From assembly GCF_017744675.1 (NCBI RefSeq), contig NZ_JAGIAV010000004.1:1119033-1183032 (forward strand): a stretch of DNA of 64,000 nucleotides, written 5' to 3'. Made by a program: the position numbers and the translations under genes. The DNA is from Flavobacterium sp. GTDB taxonomy: Bacteria > Bacteroidota > Bacteroidia > Flavobacteriales > Flavobacteriaceae. Shown here one piece after another: positions 39,516 through 49,462 of the stretch. The notes beneath the pieces were generated by a model. That model searched no databases. It was not told where the DNA came from and saw nothing but the letters and a program-made list of their open reading frames with translations. Position 1 is the stretch's first letter. Every line of letters begins with the position of its first letter.

Positions 39516-41300
39516 ATGAAATTAAACTATTTTTCATTGCTGTTTTTAGCACTTTGCTTGTTCTTTTCGTGCCAAAAAAATGAAACTCCCAAAACTACCA
39601 TCAAACAAAACCTTCTTGTTGATTTAAATAAACTAAATAATGAAATTCTACAGTTTCAAAAACTTGTAGACAACAACGCTACTCCAAAAGAACTTGTAGA
39701 ACAGTTTAAAAAATCACGCTTATTCTACAAAAAAGTCGAATGGGCGATTGAATATTTTATTCCTGAAACCGCTCGTTTTATGAATGGTCCTGCTTTGGAT
39801 GAAATGGAATTGGAAGAAAACAGATCTTTTGAACCTCACGGTTTTCAGGTAATCGAAGAAATGATTTATCCAGAATATAAAGTTGCGGATAAAGAAAATA
39901 TAATACGCGAATTAAATATCTTCAAGTCTAATATAAAACAATTAGAAGGCACATTCGAAGTCATTACCTTTTCTGATGATTATGTTTTGGACGCCTTAGA
40001 GCAAAATGTATTTAGAGTCATTACATTAGGAATTACAGGTTTTGACAGTCCGATTTTGCAATCATCCATTCCTGAAGCTGGAGAAAGTTTAATTTCTATT
40101 TCTGAACCCCTTAAAAGCATTAATTCCAATAATAAAGCATTAGCCGATTTAAAAAAACTAACAACAAAAGCAGAGCAATACTGCAAAGAAAACAACAATT
40201 TCAATGCTTTTGATAGAGCGTTTTTTATAACCGAATATTTGAATCCGATTTCTAAAAAGCTTAAAGCTTTTCAGAGAGAAGAAAAGATTAAAAACGTAAA
40301 GAAAACTAGTCCGCTAAAACCAGAAATCGAAACTTTATTTGATAAAGACGCTTTTGATGTAAATGCTTTCGTGCTTTCTAAAGATTATAATTTTACAGCT
40401 GACAAAGCCAAACTTGGTGAAAAACTATTTTATGATACCAGTCTTTCTAAAAATAATGACAGAAGCTGTGCAACTTGCCATCATCCAGAAAAAGCATTTA
40501 CTGATGGTTTAAAAACAAATGTTTCGTTAACAGGTTCTAATCTGGCAAGAAACACTCCTACTCTAACGTATGCTTCTTTACAGAATGCTCAATTTTGGGA
40601 TATGCGCCAATTGGATTTAGAAAAGCAAAGTGTAGACGTGATTCAGAACAAAGATGAAATGCATGGTTCAATGGATGATATTCATACTAAGATTTTATTG
40701 AATGCAGCATACATTAGTCTTTTCAAAAAAGCATATCCAAAAACGGCAAAACCAGAAGCATGGCAAATTCAAAATGCGATTGCGAGTTATGTACGTTCTT
40801 TAAACGCTTTCGATTCAAGATTTGACGAATACATGAGAGGAAACAAAAATGCTCTAAACAGTGAGGAAATCACAGGAATGAATCTTTTTATGGGAAAAGC
40901 AAAATGTGCCACCTGTCATTTTACACCTCTATTTAACGGAACTGTTCCTCCCAGTTATTCTAAAAGTGAACATGAAGTTATCGGGACTCCACAAGATGTT
41001 TCTGGCAAGAAATTGAGCACAGATCAAGGACGCTATTTATACAACAAAATGCCACAATTGATTGGCGCATTTAAAACTCCAACTGTTAGAAACGCAGCCG
41101 TAACAGCTCCTTATATGCACAACGGCGTTTTTAAAACTTTAGAAGAAGTCGTTACTTTTTACAACAAAGGCGGCGGACAAGGTTTAGGTTACGAAGTCGA
41201 AAACCAAACACTCCCTTTTGACGAATTAAAACTCACCAAAAACGAAGAAAAGGCTCTTGTGGCTTTTATGAAAACACTTACAGATAAGAGATACCAGTAA
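39516..41300 (+). CDS. Di-haem cytochrome c peroxidase/MauG family lipoprotein with extra N-terminal domain
   Basis: 594 residues. Lipoprotein signal ending LFFSC (about residue 19), then QKNET. A helical N-terminal part (about 25-260), with PETARFMNGPALDEMELEEN near 83-102, looks like an imelysin/EfeO-type iron-binding region and is not part of the peroxidase family. The C-terminal half has two haem c sites, CATCHH (about 318) and CATCHF (about 462), plus TPTLTYAS and FKTPTVRNAAVTAPYMHNG, typical of bacterial di-haem peroxidases/MauG proteins. It probably handles peroxide or maturates a partner at the outer membrane. The fusion is unusual. Confidence 0.85.
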   Translation: MKLNYFSLLFLALCLFFSCQKNETPKTTIKQNLLVDLNKLNNEILQFQKLVDNNATPKELVEQFKKSRLFYKKVEWAIEYFIPETARFMNGPALDEMELEENRSFEPHGFQVIEEMIYPEYKVADKENIIRELNIFKSNIKQLEGTFEVITFSDDYVLDALEQNVFRVITLGITGFDSPILQSSIPEAGESLISISEPLKSINSNNKALADLKKLTTKAEQYCKENNNFNAFDRAFFITEYLNPISKKLKAFQREEKIKNVKKTSPLKPEIETLFDKDAFDVNAFVLSKDYNFTADKAKLGEKLFYDTSLSKNNDRSCATCHHPEKAFTDGLKTNVSLTGSNLARNTPTLTYASLQNAQFWDMRQLDLEKQSVDVIQNKDEMHGSMDDIHTKILLNAAYISLFKKAYPKTAKPEAWQIQNAIASYVRSLNAFDSRFDEYMRGNKNALNSEEITGMNLFMGKAKCATCHFTPLFNGTVPPSYSKSEHEVIGTPQDVSGKKLSTDQGRYLYNKMPQLIGAFKTPTVRNAAVTAPYMHNGVFKTLEEVVTFYNKGGGQGLGYEVENQTLPFDELKLTKNEEKALVAFMKTLTDKRYQ

Positions 41301-41325
41301 AACCAAAATAGAATTTCAGTAAATC

Positions 41326-41359
41326 AAAAAACGCTAAGAAATCAATCTTAGCGTTTTTT
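41326..41359. terminator. Bidirectional terminator between the peroxidase and parC genes
   Basis: AAAAAACGCTAAGA (41326-41339) pairs with TCTTAGCGTTTTTT (41346-41359) around a 6-nt loop; T-runs on both strands. Confidence 0.85.
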
Positions 41360-41363
41360 ATTT

Positions 41364-44084
41364 TTATTCTAAAACTAAACCTATTTGGCCGTCGTCGTCT
41401 AATTCTGTTTCGACTGAATCGTCTTCTGGAATTTCTGGCCTTTCAGGAACTTCTTCAACTGGCTCCTCATAAGGAAGCGGTTCCAACAAATTAACTTGTC
41501 TCAATTTATCAGTAGTCAATTGATTTCCTAAAGCTTTAAAACCTTTTACAGCTATAAAATCTTCAACATCTATATGAAGATCGTCTTTTTGAACTCCTTT
41601 TACTTTCGCAAAAACCAATTGTGCCACAGGGCGATAATCCGTGGATACAATTTCTAACTGCGAATTCGGATGATCTGTAATAAAGCTTTCTTCTTTTCCT
41701 TCATTCTCTACAAGGAAACGTTTCAAGAAATAACGTTCTTTTTCGCCATCATAATAAATGGCAGAAATTGGCTTTTTAGGCTTCCATTTCTCCAGAACAA
41801 TCATATCTTCTTCAAAGTGAGTCGACAATTCTGGAATAATCACCTTCAATTTACCAGATTGGCTAATTACTAATATTTTATCTGTTGGTTTAAATTCACC
41901 CAACAGCTCACCTCTACCGTCAACATTTAGACGTTTTACAGTATCATCAAACCAAACTTTTCTTGGCAGTAAGGTAGAAATTCCTTTTTCTTTTAATTCG
42001 ATTTTCTTGATCGGATATTTAGTAACTAAGTTTCCTTTAGAACCACGTCCTTTAATTGCTAATTTGGCAAAATCAATATCGAATTTCAGTTTTTTGATCG
42101 TTCCTACCTGACGCAGTAAAATAGTCACGACCTCAGCCTCTCCATTTGGATTGTGTGAAAAATAAACTACTTGAGAACCGTTTGTTCCATTTGTTAAATC
42201 GTAAGCTTTGTCACGTGTTACACCAGTAACATTAAAACGTTTTATATAAGACGGTCCCGATTTGCCATCACGGTACATCATATTGTAAATGGTACGTTTA
42301 TCATTCTTATCAAAAACAGCAACGTGTATGATATCTTTTCCTATAAACGTTTTGGCATCTACTTTTGTAATCATCATGGTTCCATCACGCAAAAATACGA
42401 TCACATCATCAATATCAGAACAATCACCTACGTACTCGTCTTTCTTCAAACTTGTTCCTACAAAACCTTCTTCTCGGTTTACATATAGTTTTGTATTTCT
42501 TAAAACAACTTTTGTAGCCTCAACATTATCAAATACACGAAGTTCAGTTTTACGTTCACGCCCTTTTCCGTATTTTTCTTTTAATCTGGTAAAATACGCA
42601 ATAGCAAAATCGGTAAGATGCTCTAAGTTGTATTCTACCTCTTTCATTTCCTCTTCTAGTCTCGAGATTAATTCATCTGCTTTATCAGAATCGAAACGAG
42701 TGATACGAATCATCGGAATTTGAGTCAAACGCTGTAAATCATCATCGTTGATCTCTCTAACGAAAGATTTTTTGAAAGGCTCAAATCGATCATACAAGTA
42801 TTTGTATAATGATTCTCTGTCTCCGTATAATTTGAAGTCAATGTACATTTCTTCTCGAATGAAGATTTTCTCCAAAGTTGAGAAATGCCACTTATTCTTT
42901 AATTCTTCTAATTGAATTTCTAGTTCCTGCTTAAGCAAATCAACCGTTCTTTCTGTCGAAATCTTCAACATTTGAGAAACCCCAATAAACAATGGTTTAT
43001 TATCTTCAATAACACATCCTAAAGGGGCTATAGAAGTTTCACAGGCTGTAAAGGCAAATAAAGCATCAATTGTTTTATCTGGCGAAACTCCTGGAAAAAG
43101 GTGAATTAAAATCTCAACATCAGCTGCAGTATTGTCTTCAATCTTCTTGATTTTGATTTTACCTTTTTCATTGGCTTTCAAAATACTATCAATCAAACTC
43201 GAAGTATTGGTAGAAAACGGAATCTGAGTAATCACCAATGTATTTTTGTCTAACTGCGAAATTTTAGCACGTACACGCACACGTCCGCCACGCATTCCAT
43301 CATTATAGTTCGATACATCGGCAATACCTTGCGTAACAAAATCAGGATAAAGCGTAAATGGTTTTCCTTTCAGAATTTTAATCGAAGCATCGATTAATTC
43401 ATTGAAGTTATGAGGCAAAACTTTAGTGGACAAACCTACCGCAATACCTTCTGCTCCCTGTGCTAAAAGCAATGGGAATTTTACAGGAAGATTGATCGGT
43501 TCGGCTTTTCTACCATCATATGATAATCCCCATTCTGTAATTTTTGGAGAATACAAAACCTCCAAAGCAAATTTAGATAAACGTGCCTCGATATAACGGG
43601 GAGCAGCTGCACCGTCACCAGTTAAGATATTTCCCCAGTTTCCTTGGCAGTCAATCAATAAATCTTTTTGGCCAATTTGCACCATTGCATCACCAATACT
43701 CGCATCTCCGTGTGGGTGATACTGCATAGTGTGTCCTACTACATTGGCAACTTTATTATAACGACCATCATCCAGCTCTTTTAACGAGTGCATAATACGA
43801 CGCTGAACAGGCTTGAATCCGTCTTCGATAGCAGGAACCGCACGCTCCAGAATTACGTACGAAGCGTAATCCAAGAACCAATCTTTGTACATTCCGGTTA
43901 CTTTCGTAATAACGTCTTCTCCTTCTTCTTCCTGATTTTCGTAAAAATGCGCACCTTCAAAATGCTTAGCATCTACATCGATAATCTCATCGTCATCTCC
44001 ATTTTGATTGTCATCAATCTGGTTTTCATTCTGATTATTCTCGTCGTCGCTTGGAATCAAGTTGTCGTCTTCTTCGTCTTTCAT
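41364..44084 (-). CDS. parC: DNA topoisomerase IV subunit A
   Basis: 906 residues. The first 60 and last 30 residues are very acidic. The breakage-reunion core begins DWFLDYASYVILERAVPAIE. The catalytic tyrosine is in GAAAPRYIEARLS (Tyr164), and the helix that faces quinolones is YHPHGDASIGDAMVQIGQ (about 122-139). The C-terminal part forms a beta-pinwheel-like wrap domain with repeated strands (LRDGTMMITKVDA, VSTDYRPVAQLVFAKVKG). With ParE it decatenates daughter chromosomes using ATP. It lies 22 bp after the DUF1016 gene, which itself follows parE, so the two subunits are separated by an inserted gene. Confidence 0.92.
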   Translation of the reverse strand: MKDEEDDNLIPSDDENNQNENQIDDNQNGDDDEIIDVDAKHFEGAHFYENQEEEGEDVITKVTGMYKDWFLDYASYVILERAVPAIEDGFKPVQRRIMHSLKELDDGRYNKVANVVGHTMQYHPHGDASIGDAMVQIGQKDLLIDCQGNWGNILTGDGAAAPRYIEARLSKFALEVLYSPKITEWGLSYDGRKAEPINLPVKFPLLLAQGAEGIAVGLSTKVLPHNFNELIDASIKILKGKPFTLYPDFVTQGIADVSNYNDGMRGGRVRVRAKISQLDKNTLVITQIPFSTNTSSLIDSILKANEKGKIKIKKIEDNTAADVEILIHLFPGVSPDKTIDALFAFTACETSIAPLGCVIEDNKPLFIGVSQMLKISTERTVDLLKQELEIQLEELKNKWHFSTLEKIFIREEMYIDFKLYGDRESLYKYLYDRFEPFKKSFVREINDDDLQRLTQIPMIRITRFDSDKADELISRLEEEMKEVEYNLEHLTDFAIAYFTRLKEKYGKGRERKTELRVFDNVEATKVVLRNTKLYVNREEGFVGTSLKKDEYVGDCSDIDDVIVFLRDGTMMITKVDAKTFIGKDIIHVAVFDKNDKRTIYNMMYRDGKSGPSYIKRFNVTGVTRDKAYDLTNGTNGSQVVYFSHNPNGEAEVVTILLRQVGTIKKLKFDIDFAKLAIKGRGSKGNLVTKYPIKKIELKEKGISTLLPRKVWFDDTVKRLNVDGRGELLGEFKPTDKILVISQSGKLKVIIPELSTHFEEDMIVLEKWKPKKPISAIYYDGEKERYFLKRFLVENEGKEESFITDHPNSQLEIVSTDYRPVAQLVFAKVKGVQKDDLHIDVEDFIAVKGFKALGNQLTTDKLRQVNLLEPLPYEEPVEEVPERPEIPEDDSVETELDDDGQIGLVLE

Positions 44085-44106
44085 TTAATTATATCTAATT
44101 ATAATT

Positions 44107-45174
44107 TTATTTGTTTTCAAGAAGTTCTTTTAAAACTTCAACACTTGGTAAAACGGTTTTGTATTTACTAGCAAAAATCTGTTCATTGTTTTCAGGCAAA
44201 GTATATTTAACTACAGCTTCGCTTTTGTTTTGGCAAAGAACAATTCCAATAGTTTTGTTTTCATCTTCCAAGCGCATTTCTCTGTCATAATAGTTGACAT
44301 ACATTTGCATTTGACCTAGGTCTTGATGCTTTAATTCTCCAATTTTTAAATCAATAAGGACAAAAGATTTTAATATCCTGTTGTAAAAAACTAAATCAAT
44401 TCTAAAATGTTTATCATCAAAAGTGATTCTTTGCTGTCTGCCAACAAAAGTAAAACCATGCCCTAATTCTAATAAGAAATGTTCAAGTTTATTAATAATT
44501 TCTTCTTCTAATTGCGATTCCGAATATTGATTCAATTCGGGTAATCCTAAAAATTCAAGTATATAAGGATCTTTAATGATGTCTTTTGGCTTTTCAATAA
44601 TTTGTCCTCTTTGTGAAAGTTCAAGAACTCCTTCTTTATCTCGGCTAAAAGCTAATCTTGTGTAAAGTGCTGTGTCGTATTGGCGTTTTAATTCACGTAC
44701 ACTCCAATTATTTTTCTCAGATTCTATTTCATAAAAACGCCTTTCTTTTTCATCATCAATTCGCATTAAGAAAATATAATGTGTCCAAGTTAACTTGAAA
44801 AACGAAATCAATGATTTCGTTTTTTCAGCTTTGAATTCCGCAGTCACTGATTGCGTTTTTTGAATCTCCAAAATACGAGTCAGTGACTCGGAATTTGAAT
44901 AAGTCAAATAAAACTTTCTTATAAATTCTAAATTCCTGATGGAAAAGCCTTTTCCAAACTCCTTTGTCAATTGTTGAGAAAGATCTTTTAAAAGTCTTTT
45001 ACCATATTCTGCTCTATCTTTTCCATTTTGTTCTTCCTCAACGATTATTCTTCCAATTTCAAAATAAGTAATTGTCATTGTTGAATTTATGGTACGCAAA
45101 ACTTGTTGTCGGGCATTTTGCAATAACTCGGCAACTTGCTGGAAAATGACTTTATTTTGAAGACCGTCTGGCAC
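44107..45174 (-). CDS. DUF1016 family PDDEXK nuclease (YhcG-like)
   Basis: 355 residues. The N-terminal helical DUF1016_N part (about 1-150) has ITYFEIGRIIVEEEQNGKDR and GKGFSIRNLEFIRKFY, and the C-terminal PDDEXK domain has ITFDDKHFRIDLVFYNR and FVLIDLKIGELKHQDLGQMQ, then MYVNYYDRE, where the D...(D/E)xK residues sit (IDLK replaces the commoner IELK). The family is of uncertain role; some members are tied to mobile or defence islands. Here it is wedged between parE and parC with 22-bp gaps on both sides, so it may have been inserted into the topoisomerase operon. Confidence 0.88.
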   Translation of the reverse strand: MPDGLQNKVIFQQVAELLQNARQQVLRTINSTMTITYFEIGRIIVEEEQNGKDRAEYGKRLLKDLSQQLTKEFGKGFSIRNLEFIRKFYLTYSNSESLTRILEIQKTQSVTAEFKAEKTKSLISFFKLTWTHYIFLMRIDDEKERRFYEIESEKNNWSVRELKRQYDTALYTRLAFSRDKEGVLELSQRGQIIEKPKDIIKDPYILEFLGLPELNQYSESQLEEEIINKLEHFLLELGHGFTFVGRQQRITFDDKHFRIDLVFYNRILKSFVLIDLKIGELKHQDLGQMQMYVNYYDREMRLEDENKTIGIVLCQNKSEAVVKYTLPENNEQIFASKYKTVLPSVEVLKELLENK

Positions 45175-45196
45175 TATATTTTTTATTTAAAACTTA

Positions 45197-47065
45197 TTAA
45201 GCTTCCTCAAGCTCATCAATTTCAACCTTCAAATTCTTGATAATAAAATCTTGACGGTCTGGCGTGTTTTTTCCCATATAGAAAGATAACAACTGCTCGA
45301 TCGAAGTATGTTTATCCATCATAACAGGATCAAGGCGGATCGTGTCTCCAATAAAATTTTTAAATTCATCTGGCGAAATCTCTCCTAAACCTTTAAATCG
45401 AGTGATTTCTGGTTTTGGTTTTAATTTTTCGATCGCGTCTTTTCTTTCTTCTTCAGAGTAACAATAAATCGTTTCTTTCTTGTTACGAACCCTGAAAAGC
45501 GGTGTTTGCAAAATATACAAATGTCCTTCTTTGATTAATTCTGGGAAAAACTGCAAAAAGAACGTAATTAAAAGCAAACGAATGTGCATTCCGTCGACAT
45601 CGGCATCGGTTGCGATTACGATGTTGTTGTAACGCAGTTTTTCTAATCCGTCTTCGATATCCAATGCTGCTTGAAGCAAGTTGAATTCTTCGTTTTCATA
45701 CACGATTTTTTTAGACATTCCGTATGAATTCAAAGGCTTACCACGTAAACTGAAAACTGCTTGTGTGTTAACGTCACGCGACTTCGTGATTGATCCAGAA
45801 GCCGAATCTCCCTCGGTAATAAAAAGCGTACTTTCTAAGTTTCTTGGGTTTTTAGTATCTGGGAGGTGCGCACGGCAATCTCTTAATTTTTTATTGTGAA
45901 GATTCGCTTTTTTTGCACGATCTGTTGCTAGTTTTCTAATTCCAGATAATTCTTTACGCTCACGTTCTGCTTGAAGAATTTTACGCAATAAAGCCTCAGC
46001 AGTTGTTGGATTTTTATGCAAGTAATTATCCAATTTCGTTTTGATGAAATCATTAACGAAAGTACGAACAGAAACAGCTGGAGTTCCATCATCAGAACCC
46101 ATATCTGTAGAACCTAATTTGGTTTTGGTCTGAGACTCAAAGACAGGTTCCATTACTTTAATGCTAATCGCACTTACAATCGATTTACGAACGTCTGAAG
46201 CTTCGAAATTTTTATTGTAAAATTCACGAATGGTTTTTACAACCGCCTCACGGTAAGCCGCTAAGTGTGTTCCTCCTTGTGTTGTATTCTGACCGTTTAC
46301 GAAAGAGTGATATTCTTCGCTATATTGCGTTTTACTATGCGTAAGCGCAACTTCGATATCATGCTCTTTTAAGTGAATAATTGGATATTCTAAATCTTCT
46401 TCATTGATGGTTTCTTCCAATAAATCACGAAGTCCATTTTCTGAATAGTATTTTTCTCCGTTGAAAATAATCGTCAAACCATTGTTCAAATAACAATAGT
46501 TTTTGACCATTTTAATTACATATTCTAAACGGAATTTATAGTTTTTGAAGATCGTTTCGTCTGGCGTAAAAATTACTTTTGTCCCTTTACGTTTTGTTGT
46601 ATCGATAACATCTTCTTCGTGAACCAGGTTTCCAGCAGAAAATTCTGCAGCCTTTTGCTTGTCATCACGAACTGATTCTACACGGAAATAATTAGATAAA
46701 GCATTTACTGCTTTTGTTCCGACACCGTTCAATCCAACCGATTTTTGGAAAGCTTTAGAATCGTACTTTCCTCCGGTATTCATTTTCGAAACTACATCGA
46801 CCACTTTACCCAACGGAATTCCACGTCCGTAATCACGAACAGAAACTGTTTTGTCTTTAATGCTTACCTCGATAGTTTTTCCGGCACCCATAACGAACTC
46901 ATCGATACAGTTGTCTAAAACCTCTTTTAAAAGAATATAAATACCATCATCCGGTGATGATCCGTCCCCTAATTTCCCGATGTACATACCCGGACGCATA
47001 CGAATATGTTCCTTCCAATCGAGTGAACGAATATTATCTTCGTTGTATTGATTTTGCTCTAGCAT
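45197..47065 (-). CDS. parE: DNA topoisomerase IV subunit B
   Basis: 622 residues. GHKL ATPase domain: [15 protein letters not shown] with the catalytic base region, [11 protein letters not shown] and [17 protein letters not shown] (ATP lid). Transducer domain in the middle. C-terminal [17 protein letters not shown] and [17 protein letters not shown], where the metal-binding acidic residues lie, then [13 protein letters not shown]. ParE drives strand passage by ATP hydrolysis together with ParC. It is first in the parE-DUF1016-parC run. It ends 22 bp before the DUF1016 gene. Confidence 0.93.
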   Translation of the reverse strand: MLEQNQYNEDNIRSLDWKEHIRMRPGMYIGKLGDGSSPDDGIYILLKEVLDNCIDEFVMGAGKTIEVSIKDKTVSVRDYGRGIPLGKVVDVVSKMNTGGKYDSKAFQKSVGLNGVGTKAVNALSNYFRVESVRDDKQKAAEFSAGNLVHEEDVIDTTKRKGTKVIFTPDETIFKNYKFRLEYVIKMVKNYCYLNNGLTIIFNGEKYYSENGLRDLLEETINEEDLEYPIIHLKEHDIEVALTHSKTQYSEEYHSFVNGQNTTQGGTHLAAYREAVVKTIREFYNKNFEASDVRKSIVSAISIKVMEPVFESQTKTKLGSTDMGSDDGTPAVSVRTFVNDFIKTKLDNYLHKNPTTAEALLRKILQAERERKELSGIRKLATDRAKKANLHNKKLRDCRAHLPDTKNPRNLESTLFITEGDSASGSITKSRDVNTQAVFSLRGKPLNSYGMSKKIVYENEEFNLLQAALDIEDGLEKLRYNNIVIATDADVDGMHIRLLLITFFLQFFPELIKEGHLYILQTPLFRVRNKKETIYCYSEEERKDAIEKLKPKPEITRFKGLGEISPDEFKNFIGDTIRLDPVMMDKHTSIEQLLSFYMGKNTPDRQDFIIKNLKVEIDELEEA

Positions 47066-47228
47066 AAATGAATTTAGGATTTTTTGCTAATGTACCATTT
47101 ATCGGGAAAAAATAAAAGCGTATTTCTTTTTTGTTATGAATAATAACAGTGAAAAATCTATTTAAATTGATTTTAAAATAAAACGGACACTAAAATTATG
47201 GGAAAACTGCTTTTTCAGCAAAAAAATA

Positions 47229-48413
47229 CTATTTGATTCCCAGCACTTCTTTTGCCAAGGCAATCATTTCGGGAGTTCCCGTATTTTTGTTTTTTTCGTC
47301 AGACAATTTCACAACTCCTTGCCAATGTATATTATCGGGTTTCGTATCTGTTAGTTTTATAACCATATTCATTGCCGGGAGTCCGACATCATTTGTGAAA
47401 TTGGTTCCAATTCCAAAAGACATTTTTATTTTGTCATTACAGAAATCGGCAATTCTTTTTACCTTTTCGAAATTTAAGGAATCAGAAAAAACAATGGCTT
47501 TAGATTTCGGATCAATTCCCATTTTGATGTAATGTGAAATTACTTTTTGAGCAAATTCTATCGGATCACCGCTATCATGTCGAACGCCATCAAAAAGTTT
47601 TGAATATTTTTTATCAAATTGATTGAAAAATATATCGGTTGTGTAAGTATCCGTTAAAGCAATTCCAAGATCTCCACTGTAAACTTGCGTCCAATGTTCA
47701 AGACTTATCGAATTAGCCATTTTAAAACCATATTGCGCGGCATGAAACATAAACCATTCGTGTGCATGGGTTCCTAACGGACGCTTATTATTGACCATTG
47801 CAAAATGCACATTGCTCGTTCCAATAAAACTCTGTCCGCCATAAGTGCTTAAGGTTTTATTTACCAAATCATGCACGTCATAAGAATGGCGACGTCTAGT
47901 GCCAAATTCTAAAACCGAAACTCCTAGTTTATTATAGTTCTCAATTTTTTCCTGAGTCAGTTTTTTGATGGCTTCATCATTCAATCGAATTAAATGGCTG
48001 GCTTTATAAAACAATTCTGAGATTAAAGACATTAACGGCACTTCCCACAAAATAGTTCTGTACCAAAACCCTTCGACTGTAACCGAAATTTCTGAACCTT
48101 CCTGACTTATTTGCACTTCAGACGGATCAAAACTATATCCTTGCAAAAAATCTAAATAAGTTGGATCGAGATAAGGACAATAATGCGCTAGATAATTTTT
48201 TTCTTCTTTTGTTAAGCGAAGATCTGCCATTGCATCTACCGAATGGCGAAATAAGTCTGCAAAACCATCGGGAAAAATATGTTTTCCGCGATTTATAAAT
48301 CCGTAGCGGACTTTTGCTTTTGGAAAAAGCTTTATTACAGCATGCTGCATTGTAAATTTGTAGAAATCATTATCTAAAATTGATTTCAAAAAAGTTGTTT
48401 CCATAGCATTCAA
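47229..48413 (-). CDS. pncB: Nicotinate phosphoribosyltransferase
   Basis: 394 residues; an in-frame ATG at 48404 (METTFLKSILDNDFYKFTMQ) is an equally good start. It converts nicotinate and PRPP to nicotinate mononucleotide with ATP support, feeding NAD salvage. Seen: DNDFYKFTMQHAV near the N-terminus, FGTRRRHSYDVHDLV (about 195-210) with the histidine phosphorylated in the family, IGTSNVHFA, GTHAHEWFMF, and LTDTYTTDIFF, VRHDSGDP in the phosphoribosyl-binding part. Monocistronic with spacers on both sides. Confidence 0.93.
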   Translation of the reverse strand: MNAMETTFLKSILDNDFYKFTMQHAVIKLFPKAKVRYGFINRGKHIFPDGFADLFRHSVDAMADLRLTKEEKNYLAHYCPYLDPTYLDFLQGYSFDPSEVQISQEGSEISVTVEGFWYRTILWEVPLMSLISELFYKASHLIRLNDEAIKKLTQEKIENYNKLGVSVLEFGTRRRHSYDVHDLVNKTLSTYGGQSFIGTSNVHFAMVNNKRPLGTHAHEWFMFHAAQYGFKMANSISLEHWTQVYSGDLGIALTDTYTTDIFFNQFDKKYSKLFDGVRHDSGDPIEFAQKVISHYIKMGIDPKSKAIVFSDSLNFEKVKRIADFCNDKIKMSFGIGTNFTNDVGLPAMNMVIKLTDTKPDNIHWQGVVKLSDEKNKNTGTPEMIALAKEVLGIK

Positions 48414-48480
48414 TTTCTTTCATTTCCTGCTAAGATACGGCAATTTCGCAAAAGACAAAAATGTAGATTTTCTTATTCTA

Positions 48481-49458
48481 CTACGAAACAATTTTAAAAG
48501 AAACAATACTTTCTGTATCTATAAAAATAGTAACATAATCTCCAATATTCTTATCAACAAGAATCTGAAATTCTAAACCTCCTCGCTTCTCTTTCGGATT
48601 AAGAATTTTAACGGGCTGATTTCTTTTATTGAGGTAAAAAACCTGATTCGATTTAGACACATTTTTAATCTCAACCGTGATTTTATCTCCATTTTTCGCT
48701 TCAATTATTCCCGAATCTGGAGTTTTTATTTTATAATCGTTTTCGATAGTCTTATTATAAATCAAAGGTCCGTTTAAGAAGTCGCTTTTACTAATTCTGT
48801 TTCCAAGAAAAGTTCCTGAATCTGGATAATGTTTGGCAAAGAAATACTCAGGATCTGTATCAAAATAAACAGGGTTAAAATCGTTGACCATTCGGCCTTT
48901 TCTGGTATCATAATATCCTTGTCCCCAAGTCACGTCTACCAGGCGCCATCTTTTATCAACCAAAACAATGTTCCAAGCGTGATTGGAGTAAGTCGTTTTT
49001 CGGCCAATATCTCTTAAATTTGTTTTTGAGTCGCCACGAATAATTTCGCATTTTAAGCCAACCAATTCTGACAAATGTTGGTACAAAGCCGTAAAACCTT
49101 CACAAACTGCTTTTTGCGAATTAAAAGCTTTTTGAATAAGATTATCATTTAGCTGTTTTATTTTTCGATGTTTTTCGGCTTCAGAAGAATAGCTGAATCC
49201 TTGCACTTTCGGTGGATTCAAAAATGCATTGTAATCGTATTTTATATTAAAAGCAATCCAGCTGTAAATAGCTCGTGCTCGCTCCGCATCAGAATCAAAA
49301 TCTCTTTCGATTCTTTCGGCCAATTGTTCGGTGGTATTAAAGCTTTTCGGATATTTTGCGACAATTTTATCAACTTCATTTATCTTCTGGGCAAAGGCAA
49401 AATTCAGAAAAAAAGTGTTCAAAAAAAGAAATAGAAAAGCTATCTTTTTTAGTGGCAT
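48481..49458 (-). CDS. Secreted transglutaminase-like protein
   Basis: 325 residues. Signal peptide ending AFAQ (about 24). Transglutaminase-like core with the catalytic triad in order: Cys119 in KAVCEGFT, His160 in SNHAWNIV and Asp175 in RLVDVTWG. The family covers proteases and cross-linking enzymes; this size and type (kyphoscoliosis/transglutaminase-like) is common in Bacteroidota periplasms. The C-terminal part (about 220-325) is a beta domain with KRNQPVKILNPKEKRG. It starts 5 nt after the FMN reductase gene, so the two probably share a transcript. Confidence 0.85.
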   Translation of the reverse strand: MPLKKIAFLFLFLNTFFLNFAFAQKINEVDKIVAKYPKSFNTTEQLAERIERDFDSDAERARAIYSWIAFNIKYDYNAFLNPPKVQGFSYSSEAEKHRKIKQLNDNLIQKAFNSQKAVCEGFTALYQHLSELVGLKCEIIRGDSKTNLRDIGRKTTYSNHAWNIVLVDKRWRLVDVTWGQGYYDTRKGRMVNDFNPVYFDTDPEYFFAKHYPDSGTFLGNRISKSDFLNGPLIYNKTIENDYKIKTPDSGIIEAKNGDKITVEIKNVSKSNQVFYLNKRNQPVKILNPKEKRGGLEFQILVDKNIGDYVTIFIDTESIVSFKIVS

Positions 49459-49462
49459 GTAT

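Noticed and set aside
42289..42723. 144-codon open frame antisense to parC
   Set aside because: It is the mirror of a well-conserved coding region, serine/phenylalanine rich as expected for antisense of AT-rich genes, with no start signals.
41364..47065. Gyrase rather than topoisomerase IV
   Set aside because: The two subunit genes lie together, ParE length is 622 residues (GyrB is usually longer), and ParC has the acidic ends and short wrap domain seen in Bacteroidota topoisomerase IV. A gyrase reading is less likely though not excluded by sequence alone.
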